From Blautia pseudococcoides (GTDB lineage Bacteria > Bacillota > Clostridia > Lachnospirales > Lachnospiraceae), in the NCBI RefSeq assembly GCF_001689125.2, contig NZ_CP015405.2:3203001-3267000 (forward strand): a DNA stretch of 64,000 nt, written 5' to 3'. How positions within the stretch are numbered: the first letter of the stretch is position 1; every line of letters begins with the position of its first letter. This document shows positions 37,570 to 47,438 of this stretch, one piece after another. The notes under the pieces were generated by a model that was not told the DNA's origin, did no database searches, and worked only from the letters and a program-made list of their open reading frames with translations. Made by a program: the position numbers and the translations under genes.

Positions 37570-38663
37570 CAAACCAGCCCTCCGTCTATTCTCCGCTCTT
37601 CCAGATAAGAATCACTTGTGATCCAGGAATTTGCCCCTGCATCTTCAAATTCCAGATGATCCACGATCAAATCCTTATTTCTCACAAACCATTTTTTGTC
37701 AGGATGCTCTCTCTCAACGCCCTGTACAAGCGCATTCACCGGGCAGACATCCACACACCGCAGGCATCCCTTGCAGTGGTGATAGTCAAGTCCCTTATTT
37801 ACCATTGCCTCTTTTCCCTTATACTCACCCTTTTCAAACCGGAAGACCATATCGGGGCATGTGGAATCACACAGGCCGCAGTTGATACATCTGTCCTGGA
37901 TAAACAGAGGGATATAGCCTTCTCTTGATGCGGAAAGGTCGTTGGATACCGTACTTCCATAACGGGTATTGACACCGCCGTAAGGAGCATTTTTATATCC
38001 CCACTGATTTTCAGCTTCCTTGTAGGGGACCTTTTCATATTGGCCGTCAGGTGCAAAATATACTTCCCGGGCTGCCTCATATCCCCGTTTCACGCCCTCC
38101 AGATTCCGTTCCAAAAGCGCGGGATATTTCTTTCCTACGGTATCCCTTACCAGGTCGTATGCCCGCTCAAGAGGTATGAACCCCACAGCTTTTACAACCG
38201 CTCCCAGCATGACCATATTCACACGGCTTTTGCTCTCCATGGCAATCTTCAGGGCGTCCACTGCATAGATGCTTCCCCCATAAAGCTTCAGCCTCTCTCT
38301 CAGGTCATTGGGGGAATCAGGGGAGTTGATCACAATCTTGGTCTCCTCCCACACACCAGCGGTAACCGGCAGCTTGCCTGCCAGCGCCTCATGGAAAAGC
38401 CCCAGGATGTGAGGCTTTTCCACCGGACTGCTGATGCGGATTTCCCTGTCGGGCTCACACCAGCGGATAAACGCTTTTACCGGTGAGCCTCTTTTCTCAG
38501 AACCATAGCTGGAAAAACTGGACGCATTAAGCCCCAGATAGGATGCTCCCAGCTCTCCCAATAACTTCCCGCACAGGTTTGCTCCCAGACCGCCTATACT
38601 CTCCAGACGAATCTCAAAACATCCTTCCTCATTCACAATGGGCAGATTTATTTTCTCATCCAT
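37569..38663 (-). CDS. 2-oxoacid:ferredoxin oxidoreductase, fused gamma-delta subunit
   Basis: A 364-residue chain. Residues 15-205 are the gamma (PorC/PorG) domain (RLESIGGLGANLCGKLLGEL, SYGSEKRGSPVKAFIRW). Residues 250-315 are the delta ferredoxin domain with two 4Fe-4S sites (Cys259, 262, 265, 269 and Cys297, 300, 303, 307; each set completed by a Cys of the other motif). The delta domain passes electrons to ferredoxin. ATG 38663 follows GAAGGAGAGAATGTAA. It is directly coupled to the alpha-beta chain, so the pair provides a complete four-domain enzyme. It is divergent from the superoxide reductase gene. Confidence 0.9.
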   Translation of the reverse strand: MDEKINLPIVNEEGCFEIRLESIGGLGANLCGKLLGELGASYLGLNASSFSSYGSEKRGSPVKAFIRWCEPDREIRISSPVEKPHILGLFHEALAGKLPVTAGVWEETKIVINSPDSPNDLRERLKLYGGSIYAVDALKIAMESKSRVNMVMLGAVVKAVGFIPLERAYDLVRDTVGKKYPALLERNLEGVKRGYEAAREVYFAPDGQYEKVPYKEAENQWGYKNAPYGGVNTRYGSTVSNDLSASREGYIPLFIQDRCINCGLCDSTCPDMVFRFEKGEYKGKEAMVNKGLDYHHCKGCLRCVDVCPVNALVQGVEREHPDKKWFVRNKDLIVDHLEFEDAGANSWITSDSYLEERRIDGGLV

Positions 38664-38799
38664 TTACATTCTCTCCTTCATCTCAGTTACCATTTATTAT
38701 CCATAAAATAAGAAAACTTATACAGCATATGTACCGATATGCACATAAACCTTACATTCTGTGGGAATGACTATAAGGCAGACAAGGAGGTAATAGATT

Positions 38800-39189
38800 A
38801 TGCATGAACCGCGTTTTTACAGCAAAGAAGGATGCAGCACACTGATCGAAGTCATCTGCGCAGACCCGGGAGCAAGTTTTTCCTGCTGCGGAAAAGATCT
38901 GACGGAATTGAAAGCTAACACATCGGAAGGTGCCTCTGAAAAACACCTCCCGGTTGTGGAACAAAACGGAAATACGGTCACCGTTAATGTAGGCAGTATT
39001 GCACATCCTATGACAGAGGAGCACAGTATTGGATTTATCTGCCTGGAGACGGAAAAAGGCCTGCAGAGAGTTCCCTTAAAAGCAGATGGAGACCCCAAAG
39101 CCTGCTTTGCTCTCACAGAAGGAGACAGACCTGTTGCAGCCTATGCGTACTGCAACCTGCATGGATTCTGGAAGACAGAGATCCGCTAG
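38800..39189 (+). CDS. Desulfoferrodoxin-type superoxide reductase
   Basis: Reduces superoxide to hydrogen peroxide without making oxygen. The 129-residue protein has the catalytic neelaredoxin domain with Glu47-Lys48-His49 (EKHLPVVE), His69 and His75 (GSIAHPMTEEHSIGF), and Cys118/His121 (YCNLHGFW), all the iron ligands. The N-terminal desulforedoxin-like part has Cys12, Cys29 and Cys30 but not the first Cys of the usual CxxC, so the accessory iron centre is probably incomplete. GACAAGGAGGTAATAGATT precedes the ATG. It is divergent from the oxygen-sensitive oxidoreductase genes and likely protects such Fe-S enzymes. Confidence 0.92.
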   Translation: MHEPRFYSKEGCSTLIEVICADPGASFSCCGKDLTELKANTSEGASEKHLPVVEQNGNTVTVNVGSIAHPMTEEHSIGFICLETEKGLQRVPLKADGDPKACFALTEGDRPVAAYAYCNLHGFWKTEIR

Positions 39190-39212
39190 ACAATCATTCC
39201 CGCCGAAGCAAA

Positions 39213-39254
39213 AACCTCCGGTTCAAAAAGGACAACCCTTTTGAACCGGAGGTT
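39213..39254. terminator. Bidirectional terminator
   Basis: Near-perfect arms AACCTCCGGTTCAAAA / CTTTTGAACCGGAGGTT with A and T runs on both sides. It ends both the superoxide reductase transcript and the convergent acetyltransferase transcript. Confidence 0.88.
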
Positions 39255-39279
39255 TTATTCTTGATAAATCCCCTCACCG

Positions 39280-40344
39280 TCATACCACTTCATCCAGAAA
39301 CACACCCTGAATGGGGCGGATGAAATCTGCTGCGGCCGGAAGATCTTCAGGCATACCATAGCCGAAAAGCCAGGCAGTCAGTCTCCGGATGTGAATATTT
39401 ATCACCCCTGTAATTTCTCCTTTTCCTTCTGCCTGTTCTCCCGCGGACACCTGTTCAAGCGCAGAGGAATGCCTGTCAACGGTCCAGAAAAACGCCCCCT
39501 GATTCTCCTCCAGCAGTTCGTCCTCAACTTTGATATAGAATGTCACACGCTTTACAGGCGCCTCCTCTTTCAGACGGATAGCCTTCATAAAATCAGGAAG
39601 GCTCACAATCCTCCCCATGACAGCCGGCTTACCCGCATCCCTTTCCCGGACAAGGGACGGTTTTGAAAACAACAGCCGCTGTTTGGGCCTCTCAAGCCCC
39701 CAGGTTCCCAGAAAACCGGCTGTTTTTCCATTCTCCCGAATCTCCTCCAGGATTCCGTTCTCACTCTCCATCTCTTTTATAAGGCGCCTCAGATATCCTG
39801 CATCACGCTTTGCAAAAACTTCGTATCTCTGCCTCAGCCAGGCATTCATCCATTCGGCTGCCCTCTCCAGAACTGTCCCTGGGTCCGGACTGCTGATCCG
39901 GCGGAGTGCCAGTGTATTGTCCTGCATCCGCATCCCGGGCAGCTCCCATTCTGGCTGATCAAAAATGTAGGTAAATCCAAAGGGAAGATAAATCGCTTCT
40001 GCCGCAGGCATGAGAAAACAAAAAGGCATCCCCTCTGCCCTCATATCTGACACGGCTCTCTCCATAAGTCTGCGCATGTATCCTCTGCGACGTCCCTCTT
40101 TTGCTGTGGCAACGCCTACAATATAGTCGCATCTCCACATACGGTCTCCCACACAGACATCGTAGGGGTTTCTGTGGAGCATGGAGAGGATTTTTCCGTC
40201 TTCCTCCAGGACCAGAATTTGGTTGTCCTTTGTTTTCTCCTTCATATAGTAGTCTACAAAAGCCGCCGAATCTTCGGGGAAGGCTTCCTCCCAAAGGCTT
40301 CTGCACCTTTCTTTCTCAGAGCCGCTCAGATATCGTACTTCCAT
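39280..40344 (-). CDS. GNAT-family N-acetyltransferase, Eis-like
   Basis: Acetyl-CoA-dependent acyltransferase of about 354 residues. I choose ATG 40344 (MEVRYLSGSEKERCRSLWEE) over a GTG 12 bases earlier. The N-terminal GNAT fold carries the acetyl-CoA loop VATAKEGRRRGYMRRLMERA near residue 80. A second GNAT-like half and a C-terminal SCP2-like sheet (ITGVINIHIRRLTAWLFGYG) follow, as in Eis-type acetyltransferases. The ending IRPIQGVFLDEVV is common in this family. Its substrate (amine, aminoglycoside or peptide) is unknown. The start overlaps the end of the upstream DUF2156 gene only if the GTG is used. Confidence 0.8.
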   Translation of the reverse strand: MEVRYLSGSEKERCRSLWEEAFPEDSAAFVDYYMKEKTKDNQILVLEEDGKILSMLHRNPYDVCVGDRMWRCDYIVGVATAKEGRRRGYMRRLMERAVSDMRAEGMPFCFLMPAAEAIYLPFGFTYIFDQPEWELPGMRMQDNTLALRRISSPDPGTVLERAAEWMNAWLRQRYEVFAKRDAGYLRRLIKEMESENGILEEIRENGKTAGFLGTWGLERPKQRLLFSKPSLVRERDAGKPAVMGRIVSLPDFMKAIRLKEEAPVKRVTFYIKVEDELLEENQGAFFWTVDRHSSALEQVSAGEQAEGKGEITGVINIHIRRLTAWLFGYGMPEDLPAAADFIRPIQGVFLDEVV

Positions 40345-40352
40345 GGTGCACC

Positions 40353-41282
40353 TCACACTTCCGGTCTGAAATCAATCTGTCTGACTTCGTATTTTCTGGC
40401 AAACCCCACAGGATTGTAAGACATCTTTGCTTTTCTAAGTCCCTCTATACCCAGGTCATCCTCCCGGTTCACAAGAGCCGCCTCCGGAAATTCAGCCAGA
40501 AGGAACTGCTGGTTGATGAACTGATACAGCCCCCGGATCTCGGGATTGGCCTTTTCTATATGGATCACCGCCATATTTTCCAGCGGGTTAAAGCTTCCGA
40601 TGGTAAACGCCTCCAGCTTACCGTCAATATAGACACCGCCCATGCGGACCTGAAGATTGGAGCAGTTTTTCAAAATTTCGTGTATGCCTTCCACCTCGTA
40701 GTCAAGATGTTCCTCCACCTCTTCCCCTTTTTGTTCTCTCCAGTGATCCAGGAACTTCCACACATCACCCCTGTCGGAGCAGCAGAGGCGGCGGTATTCA
40801 TATCTGCCCTCATAGGCTCTCTTAAATCCATTGAGATGGTTTTTCTTTTTATGCAGTTTCTTCCCCGACAGACTTCTCATGGCATCCCCGTCATAGAGAT
40901 AATCCTTTAAATCTTCCTGTTCTGTCACAAGAAACCGTTCCTTCTGCTCCATTAATCCCAGAGCCAAAACTGCCTCCTCGTCGGCGAGATGGATATATAA
41001 AGGCTTTTGCAGCACGGTATTAAAATACTCTGTGATCTCATTGAAATAATGTTCCAAATCCTCCTGGCTGCAGATCGGCATGGCAGTCCCGGCCACACCT
41101 TCATTGTCCATGAGCCACTGGACCGCTTTGCCATCGCTGACAGCAAACTGTACGCCGTAAAGCTTGCTCCATATAAAACTGTCCAAAAACACACTGTCAC
41201 AAGTCTTATTTGGCCTCCTGCAAAAAAGAGGGGTCAGTCTGTCTATATCTTCTGCTTCTACTGGTTTAAATTTTAAATTCAT
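40353..41282 (-). CDS. DUF2156 / phosphatidylglycerol lysyltransferase-like protein
   Basis: Soluble protein of 309 residues, starting at ATG 41282 (MNLKFKPVEAEDIDRLTPLF) after GGAGGACAGA. It has a GNAT-like double fold: KTCDSVFLDSFIWSKLYGVQ, LSGKKLHKKKNHLNGFKRAY (typical of DUF2156, LPG_synthase_C), GGVYIDGKLEAFTIGSFNPL and the ending VNREDDLGIEGLRKAKMSYN. Related membrane-bound proteins transfer aminoacyl groups from tRNA to lipids; this short form lacks the membrane part, so its acceptor is unknown. It is directly followed by another acyltransferase gene, suggesting a two-gene unit. Confidence 0.82.
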   Translation of the reverse strand: MNLKFKPVEAEDIDRLTPLFCRRPNKTCDSVFLDSFIWSKLYGVQFAVSDGKAVQWLMDNEGVAGTAMPICSQEDLEHYFNEITEYFNTVLQKPLYIHLADEEAVLALGLMEQKERFLVTEQEDLKDYLYDGDAMRSLSGKKLHKKKNHLNGFKRAYEGRYEYRRLCCSDRGDVWKFLDHWREQKGEEVEEHLDYEVEGIHEILKNCSNLQVRMGGVYIDGKLEAFTIGSFNPLENMAVIHIEKANPEIRGLYQFINQQFLLAEFPEAALVNREDDLGIEGLRKAKMSYNPVGFARKYEVRQIDFRPEV

Positions 41283-41501
41283 TCTGTCCTCCATATCTGA
41301 AATCCGTATATGTGCCAAAACATGAGCCGGCACGTATATAGTGCCTTTTGCGTAACGATGGGGCAGGTCCGCATATTTACTGGGCGGACCGTTAAAAGCG
41401 CCGGATCGTTATCTCTTTATTATGCCATACTATTTATGGTATAACATTTTTTTCAGATTATATACTATATTCAGAAATATGGAAAGGGACTTCGTTACAT
41501 T

Positions 41502-42536
41502 TTAATCATAATTTACATCCACAGGCATTCCCTTTTCCGCTGATTCCATGATCGCCAGGATAGCGATAGCCGTTCTTCTGGCATCCTCCATGGAGACACG
41601 GAATTCCCTGCCATCCACCAGCCGGTCGATAAAATCCCGGATACTCTCATAAGACAGTCCTTTACAGCGGTCAAATACACGGTTGGACACCAGAATGTCC
41701 GGGGTGCTGGTATTTTCCTCTGTCACCTCCTGGATCAGGTTATGGCTGGACAGATCCATATTGATCATGCCTCTTGTGCAGAGAACACTGAATTTGTAAT
41801 CATTCACATTGGTATTTCCATTTGGCGTGATCCATCCGTTTTCCATGTGAGCAATGCCCCCATGTGCAAACTCAATGGTGGTAAGGTAAATATCGTCCGT
41901 ATCCACACCCATTTCCTCCAGAATCCCTTTCCGCTTGACCGCATAGACACGTTTTACCTCATCTCCGAAGATCCACCGCAGGGTATCAAGGCTGTGGCTC
42001 CCCAAAAACCAGAGAATGGAAGACCTGGAAGCCCAGGAAAGCATATCTGTTGCCACCCATTTTACATCACTGTGACGGATATATCCGGTATATGGGGTGC
42101 CCAGTTTTCCGGACTCCACCTCCTGCTTTGCAGTGTTGAAGGGCGGGTTCCAGCGGTTGTGCAGGTCCACCATGCAGCGCACTTTGTTTTCCCGGACAGC
42201 CTTGCAGATCCTCTCAATATCTTCCCTGGTGGTTGCCAGAGGCTTTTCTATCAGAATGTCCTTGCCTGCATTTGCCATTGCCACCGCAATATCCGCATGG
42301 GCAAAGTCCGGCGTCACGATGGCCACAGCATCCACATCCGGGTCCGAGGCCAGACTGTGATAATCTGTGTAGACCTTCTCAACCCCATACTTGTCTGCGA
42401 TCTCCCTGGCACGTTTCTCCCTGCTGTCGCAGATGGCCACCGGGCAGGCGCAGACATGCTCCGCGTAAATGGATGCATGTGTCTGTCCCCAGGTGCCTGC
42501 ACCTGCAATACCCATTCTGATCTGCTTCATCTCCAT
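41502..42536 (-). CDS. Gfo/Idh/MocA-family oxidoreductase (with the hybrid kinase)
   Basis: NAD(P)-dependent sugar or polyol dehydrogenase, 344 residues. The N-terminal Rossmann fold starts IRMGIAGAGTWGQTHASIYA and contains AVAIVTPDFAHADIAVAMAN and the family's catalytic-lysine motif LIEKPLATTRED near residue 98. The C-terminal alpha/beta domain includes WFLGSHSLDTLRWIFGDEVK and GIAHMENGWITPNGN. The ATG at 42536 has ACAGGAGGTAAATTT. The gene starts 37 bases after the hybrid histidine kinase and is likely co-transcribed with it, next to the polyol cluster. Confidence 0.9.
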   Translation of the reverse strand: MEMKQIRMGIAGAGTWGQTHASIYAEHVCACPVAICDSREKRAREIADKYGVEKVYTDYHSLASDPDVDAVAIVTPDFAHADIAVAMANAGKDILIEKPLATTREDIERICKAVRENKVRCMVDLHNRWNPPFNTAKQEVESGKLGTPYTGYIRHSDVKWVATDMLSWASRSSILWFLGSHSLDTLRWIFGDEVKRVYAVKRKGILEEMGVDTDDIYLTTIEFAHGGIAHMENGWITPNGNTNVNDYKFSVLCTRGMINMDLSSHNLIQEVTEENTSTPDILVSNRVFDRCKGLSYESIRDFIDRLVDGREFRVSMEDARRTAIAILAIMESAEKGMPVDVNYD

Positions 42537-42573
42537 AAATTTACCTCCTGTATCAATATGATTTTTTATTCTT

Positions 42574-45500
42574 CTACTGCCATATTGCCAGCAGTTCCTC
42601 CAATAGCGCCTTTACTTCCAGCGGTTTCACCAGATATCCGGTCATTCCCGCTTCATAGGCCCGGGCCTTGTCCTCGTCAAACGCATTTGCCGTCATAGCC
42701 AGGATCGGTATCCCTCCCCCTGTCTTCCTTTCCAGCCTCCGGATCCTTCTTGTGGCTTCCAGTCCATCCATGACAGGCATGCGGATATCCATCAGAACTG
42801 CGGAGTAATACCCTTCTGAAGCTTTTGCATACATATCCACAGCTTCGGCTCCGTTTTCTGCCGTATCTGTCCGAATCCCATGCATCTCCAGAAGGGACTG
42901 GGCGATCTCCCGGTTCAGGTCATTGTCCTCCACCAGAAGCACCCGGCGGTCCACAAAGTCCTGCTTCTCCATCTCTGCTTCCCTGCCGGCCCCGCAGGCA
43001 GTTCCCAGCTTTGAAAACGTATCAAAGATAGTGGAGCGGAAAAGAGGTTTAGAGATAAAGAAATCAGCCCCTGCCTGTCTGGCCTTCTCCTCAATACTGC
43101 TCCAGTCATACGCTGATATGATGATGATCATGGTTTCCGTCCCGGTCAGCGCACGGATGCGGCGGGTTGTCTCTACCCCATCCATATCCGGCATTCGCCA
43201 GTCTATCATAGCCACATCTATGATCCTTCCCTCCGATACAGCAGTCCGCACCTGCTCCACCGCCTCATGGCCGGATGTCACCCATATGGAATGCGCGCCT
43301 ATCTCCTCCAATATGGCTGATGTCTGTTCACATACAAGTTCATCGTCATCCACCACCAGGACTTCCACATCCTTCATAAGTTCCCTTGTTTTCCGTCTGC
43401 ACTCTTCCTCCTCGTCATCCTCCATCAGGCCCAGCGGAACGGAAACCGTAAATCTGCTTCCCATTTCCTTTTTGCTCTCCACCCGGATCTCCCCGCCCAT
43501 AAGCTGGACCAGGTTATAGACAATGGATAGCCCAAGACCGCTTCCCACATTGTTCCTTGCACTCTCCGCGCTTTCCTGTTCAAAAGGCTGGAAAATACGG
43601 TCCTGAAATTCCTCGGACATGCCAATCCCGTTATCCTCAACCGCAAGGCGCACATAGGCATATCCATTGGTGCGTTTTTCCTCCCGGGTATTTACCGCGA
43701 TCTTTCCCCCCGCAGGTGTGAATTTCAGGGCATTTGACAGTAAATTCATGAGGATCTGTTTTATCCTCAGGGCATCGCCAACATAATAGCGCTCAATAGG
43801 CTCCATCTGACGGGCTTCAAATTCAATCATAGCCTCCAAAGCCTGGGGATAGATGATGGAAGATATCTCCTCAAACAGCTCGGCAAAATCAAACTTTCTG
43901 CTGTTGATCTCCATTTTTCCGGTCTCTATTCTGGACATATCCAAAATATCGTTGATCAGGGAAAGCAGATATCTGGATGAGGCGTCTATTTTCCTGAAGC
44001 AGTCCTGCACCCTGGGCGTGTCCTCTATTTTCATCTGCCCGATGGTACTCATTCCGATAATGGCATTCATGGGGGTCCTGATATCATGGCTCATCCTGGA
44101 GAGAAAATCAGACTTGGCACTATTGGCCGCTTTTGCTGCCGCCAGGGCATCCCGCAGAAGCTGTTCCTGCCTGGCCAGTTCCGCCCTCTGGCTGTCCAGC
44201 ACTTTTACCAGCTCAATGGCCAGCATGTCTGTTCCCACAGGATTGTCCACATAGATAAGCTGTATGGAGATCCAGTGGTATTTTCCGTCATAGCCTTTTT
44301 CCTGCAGCTCCATGTAAAGTTCCCGCTCACCGTTCTCAAATCTTTTCTTCATCTGTTCCCTGGAAACAAATTTTTCAAAATCCTCCCTGTAAGAAGGGTA
44401 GACGTCCGGCAGCGCTCTATTCTGCATTTCATCGTAATTGCCGCTCCTCTCGTAAGGAGAGATCTGCTCTTCAATAAAGCAGTTGTATGTGTTTTTCGTA
44501 AGATTGATGCTCATGATCAGGGGATACGCCGTACAGGTAGCTGCACGCAGGGACTGGTTTTCTATCCTCTGCTCCTGTTCCTGCGCGGCCTGCAGAAGAT
44601 GCATCTGTGTAACATCCGTAAAGATAGCCTGCACCACATCAGCGCCGTCCGCATTGACCAGACGTTCCATGATCACACTGATCCACATTGGGGTACCATC
44701 TTTTTTCCTGCTCTGCCTTGTGTACGTGATGGTTCCGCCCCCCACATGCAGGCCGCGGATTTTTGCCTTGATCTGATCCCGCTCATGTTCCAGGACCATT
44801 ATGAGAGGATTCTGTATTTCGTCCCGAAACGCTTTCTCTGAGGAAAACCCATAGAATTCCCAGACACTCCGGTTAAAATTCACGATGCGGAAAGGTAATT
44901 CCGGCTCAAACTGAAGAATCCCGCAGGGTATGGAATCGTAGAGCTGGGTCAGAAAACGTGTCTGCCGGGCAGCTTCTCTTCCCGCCAGTTCTGCCTGCCG
45001 TTCCCGTTCCTTTTTCTCAGATATATCTGCAATGAAACAGTAGATCACTTCCTCCCCATCCTGATCAATAGCCTTTTTCCCCATATCCGATGCCCAGAAC
45101 CAGGTGCCGTCCTTTCTCAGAACCCGGTATTCCACATAGTAGAGATCCCCCTTCCTCAGACTTTCTTCCGCCTGCACCTGCATTGCTGCATAATCTTCCG
45201 GAACTATAAATCCCCGGCAGCAGTTTTCGGTAAATTCACCGTATTCTTCCGGCCCTATATAGCCCAGCAGATGACTGAGCGTATCACTGATCCATTTTGT
45301 AGAATAACGGTCATCTCTGCGGCAGATCATCATTCCGCCCGGAAGCTGGGACAGCATCAGTTCTATCTGCCTGTCTCTGTTCGCCAGGCTTTCTTCCAGT
45401 TTTTTGTATGCGTCTTTTCCGGCCTGCACCGGAAAAAGTTCCCCCTCCTGGATATCGGAAAAATCTACGGAATTATGAATATGAACCGTCTTCAGCGTAT

Positions 45501-45852
45501 CCCCCGCCAGCCGGAAGATAAAAGTGATCCTCTGGTGTGTCTTAAAATACAGTCCGGTTTCCTCCCTGGGCCGGATCCAGCTGTCCCCCTCACACAAAAA
45601 ACAGTCTCCTGAAAGCGCTCTGGTCACATACTTCTCCCCATACATATGGCAGGGTGCCAAATCTTCCCTGCCCTCCAAAAAACAAGCCGCCACTGCCTCC
45701 TTACCCTCTGCCTGCTGCTGAGGCCCTGCCCCCAGCCAGACTATATCATCATCAAATGTAGATATGAGAAATTCCACGTCTGATTCACAAAAATATCTTC
45801 TCAGTATCAGGGAAGCAAACGCTTCCACTCTCTGCAGCATCTCTTTACACAT
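42574..45852 (-). CDS. Hybrid sensor histidine kinase with SnoaL-like and PAS domains
   Basis: A 1092-residue signalling protein without membrane helices. Residues 1-145 form an SnoaL-like fold ([36 protein letters not shown]). Three PAS-type segments follow at about 165-285, 300-420 and 440-555. HisKA has the phosphorylatable His589 in [15 protein letters not shown]. HATPase_c has N-box [11 protein letters not shown] (700-711) and G-boxes DNGIGM and GSGLGLSI. Two receiver domains have Asp884 (AMIDWRMPD) and Asp1022 ([11 protein letters not shown]). There is no DNA-binding output, so it must act through an HPt protein or another regulator. GAGGAGATTATAAT precedes the ATG. It has a terminator upstream (45946-45987), so it is not part of the symporter transcript. 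Confidence 0.93.
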   Translation of the reverse strand: MCKEMLQRVEAFASLILRRYFCESDVEFLISTFDDDIVWLGAGPQQQAEGKEAVAACFLEGREDLAPCHMYGEKYVTRALSGDCFLCEGDSWIRPREETGLYFKTHQRITFIFRLAGDTLKTVHIHNSVDFSDIQEGELFPVQAGKDAYKKLEESLANRDRQIELMLSQLPGGMMICRRDDRYSTKWISDTLSHLLGYIGPEEYGEFTENCCRGFIVPEDYAAMQVQAEESLRKGDLYYVEYRVLRKDGTWFWASDMGKKAIDQDGEEVIYCFIADISEKKERERQAELAGREAARQTRFLTQLYDSIPCGILQFEPELPFRIVNFNRSVWEFYGFSSEKAFRDEIQNPLIMVLEHERDQIKAKIRGLHVGGGTITYTRQSRKKDGTPMWISVIMERLVNADGADVVQAIFTDVTQMHLLQAAQEQEQRIENQSLRAATCTAYPLIMSINLTKNTYNCFIEEQISPYERSGNYDEMQNRALPDVYPSYREDFEKFVSREQMKKRFENGERELYMELQEKGYDGKYHWISIQLIYVDNPVGTDMLAIELVKVLDSQRAELARQEQLLRDALAAAKAANSAKSDFLSRMSHDIRTPMNAIIGMSTIGQMKIEDTPRVQDCFRKIDASSRYLLSLINDILDMSRIETGKMEINSRKFDFAELFEEISSIIYPQALEAMIEFEARQMEPIERYYVGDALRIKQILMNLLSNALKFTPAGGKIAVNTREEKRTNGYAYVRLAVEDNGIGMSEEFQDRIFQPFEQESAESARNNVGSGLGLSIVYNLVQLMGGEIRVESKKEMGSRFTVSVPLGLMEDDEEEECRRKTRELMKDVEVLVVDDDELVCEQTSAILEEIGAHSIWVTSGHEAVEQVRTAVSEGRIIDVAMIDWRMPDMDGVETTRRIRALTGTETMIIIISAYDWSSIEEKARQAGADFFISKPLFRSTIFDTFSKLGTACGAGREAEMEKQDFVDRRVLLVEDNDLNREIAQSLLEMHGIRTDTAENGAEAVDMYAKASEGYYSAVLMDIRMPVMDGLEATRRIRRLERKTGGGIPILAMTANAFDEDKARAYEAGMTGYLVKPLEVKALLEELLAIWQ

Positions 45853-45945
45853 ATTATAATCTCCTCACAGAATCGGCACTTTGACCTGTCCCAAGATCCC
45901 TATTGAAACCATTGTATCATTTAATTCTGCAGGATACCATAGAAA

Positions 45946-45987
45946 ATCCGGCCCCGTTCGCCGATTTTACGGAAAACGAAGCCGGAT
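45946..45987 (-). terminator. Terminator after the GPH symporter
   Basis: Long hairpin with outer arms ATCCGGC / GCCGGAT and inner partial pairing, followed on the minus strand by TTTTCTATGG. It separates the catabolic genes from the kinase gene. Confidence 0.7.
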
Positions 45988-46002
45988 ACCCACTTTTTTT
46001 TA

Positions 46003-47406
46003 TTATAACAGGCCTGACGCCTCCCTCTTACAAAGTTCCCTCATGATATCCGGATACCGTTTATCCAGCTTATACAAAAGCAGCGTAAGGATCACAACAC
46101 CCCACACAAGAAACGGACCGAACATATAAATATTCTGTATCATGTCTACAGCGCTGTCGGGCTGTACTACACTGCCGCTGGTGGAACTCACATATCCCGC
46201 AAGGGACAAAAGACCTGTCATGGATGCAGATGCCAGCCCGGAGCCTATCTTGGTCCCCACTGACCCTCCTGCAAAAATCAGGCTCTCCTGACGCATGTGT
46301 GTCTTCCACTGTCCAAAATCCACCACATCGCCCAGCATACCGAAAACAACAGAGTTAAGGGGTGCCAGGCCAATCCCCCGAATGATACAGCAGAAAAGCA
46401 TCCACTTAAAACTCTCCGGATCCGCAAAAAAGATACATTGTCCCATTAAGGCAAAAACCGCACCGGCCAGGGACATATTCCTTTTCCCGAACCGTTTCAG
46501 GAGAAAGGGGCAGACAAAGGTGGCAGCCACAATGGTCAGCGTCTCCGTAAGATACAGGGCGCTGTACATCCATGTATCATTGTGGAAGATATATTTGCAG
46601 TAATAAGGCAGAATGGTTCCCGTCAGCCCGTAGATCACATTCTGCATCATCCAAAGCACCAGAACCGCCCAAAAATACTGATTGCATACCAATGCCCGGA
46701 ACGATCTTCCCACCGGTATTTTTTCCTGCTTTGCCTGTGCTTCCAGCTTTACGGTTTCCTCACACCTGAAAAAGCAGACGAGCAGCAATGCCAACGCCAG
46801 AACTGCCCAGATCGCCATGGTCTTTACCCACGCTGCCTGGTCATTTCCAAAGAGTTTAACAAGAGGCATGGTACAGGTGACAGCCAGAATACGTCCAAAA
46901 GGGGACATTCCCATACGGACAATACTCAGCATATCCCTCTCCCTGGATTCCCTTGTCATCATGGCTGACAGGCTCCCGTAAGGAAGATTGACGGCTGTAT
47001 AGCAGATCGTGGTACAGAAGTTATAAGTGACAAATATGTATAAAAACTGCACCATTCCCGTAGTGTGAGGCACCGTGAACAGCAGCACCGCGGACACTGC
47101 ATAGGGCACTGCCATCCACAGGATCCACGGCCTGGACTTTCCCCATTTTGAGTTGGTCCGTTCCACGATCAGGCCCATGACCACATCCGAAAATCCGTCA
47201 AACGCCCGGGAGATCAGCATGACCATTCCCACTGCCGCTGCCGCGACCCCCACATAATCCGTATAAAACAAAGTCAGCAGCGTACTGATCATTCCAAATA
47301 CAACATTACACGCCGTATCCCCACACCCATAAGAAACCCGTAAGGCAAAAGATAGTTTCTTCCTATCCGCCCCTGCCTGCGGTACGTTCTCCATTTCTTT
47401 TTCCAC
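46003..47406 (-). CDS. GPH-family sugar/polyol:cation symporter
   Basis: Intact 467-residue major-facilitator carrier with 12 helices. Start is GTG 47406 (GGGAGGATTTACTT before it). GPH features include SYGCGDTACNVVFGMISTLL, the loop DVVMGLIVERTNSKWGKSRP after helix 2, NLPYGSLSAMMTRESRERDM, and MLGDVVDFGQWKTHMRQESL followed by the KLDKRYPDIMRELCKREA tail. Such proteins carry glycosides, pentoses, hexuronides or polyols with Na+ or H+. It is the last gene of the AraC-linked catabolic run and its likely importer. Confidence 0.93.
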   Translation of the reverse strand: MEKEMENVPQAGADRKKLSFALRVSYGCGDTACNVVFGMISTLLTLFYTDYVGVAAAAVGMVMLISRAFDGFSDVVMGLIVERTNSKWGKSRPWILWMAVPYAVSAVLLFTVPHTTGMVQFLYIFVTYNFCTTICYTAVNLPYGSLSAMMTRESRERDMLSIVRMGMSPFGRILAVTCTMPLVKLFGNDQAAWVKTMAIWAVLALALLLVCFFRCEETVKLEAQAKQEKIPVGRSFRALVCNQYFWAVLVLWMMQNVIYGLTGTILPYYCKYIFHNDTWMYSALYLTETLTIVAATFVCPFLLKRFGKRNMSLAGAVFALMGQCIFFADPESFKWMLFCCIIRGIGLAPLNSVVFGMLGDVVDFGQWKTHMRQESLIFAGGSVGTKIGSGLASASMTGLLSLAGYVSSTSGSVVQPDSAVDMIQNIYMFGPFLVWGVVILTLLLYKLDKRYPDIMRELCKREASGLL

Positions 47407-47438
47407 AAGTAAATCCTCCCAATCTCTTTTATCTGTTT

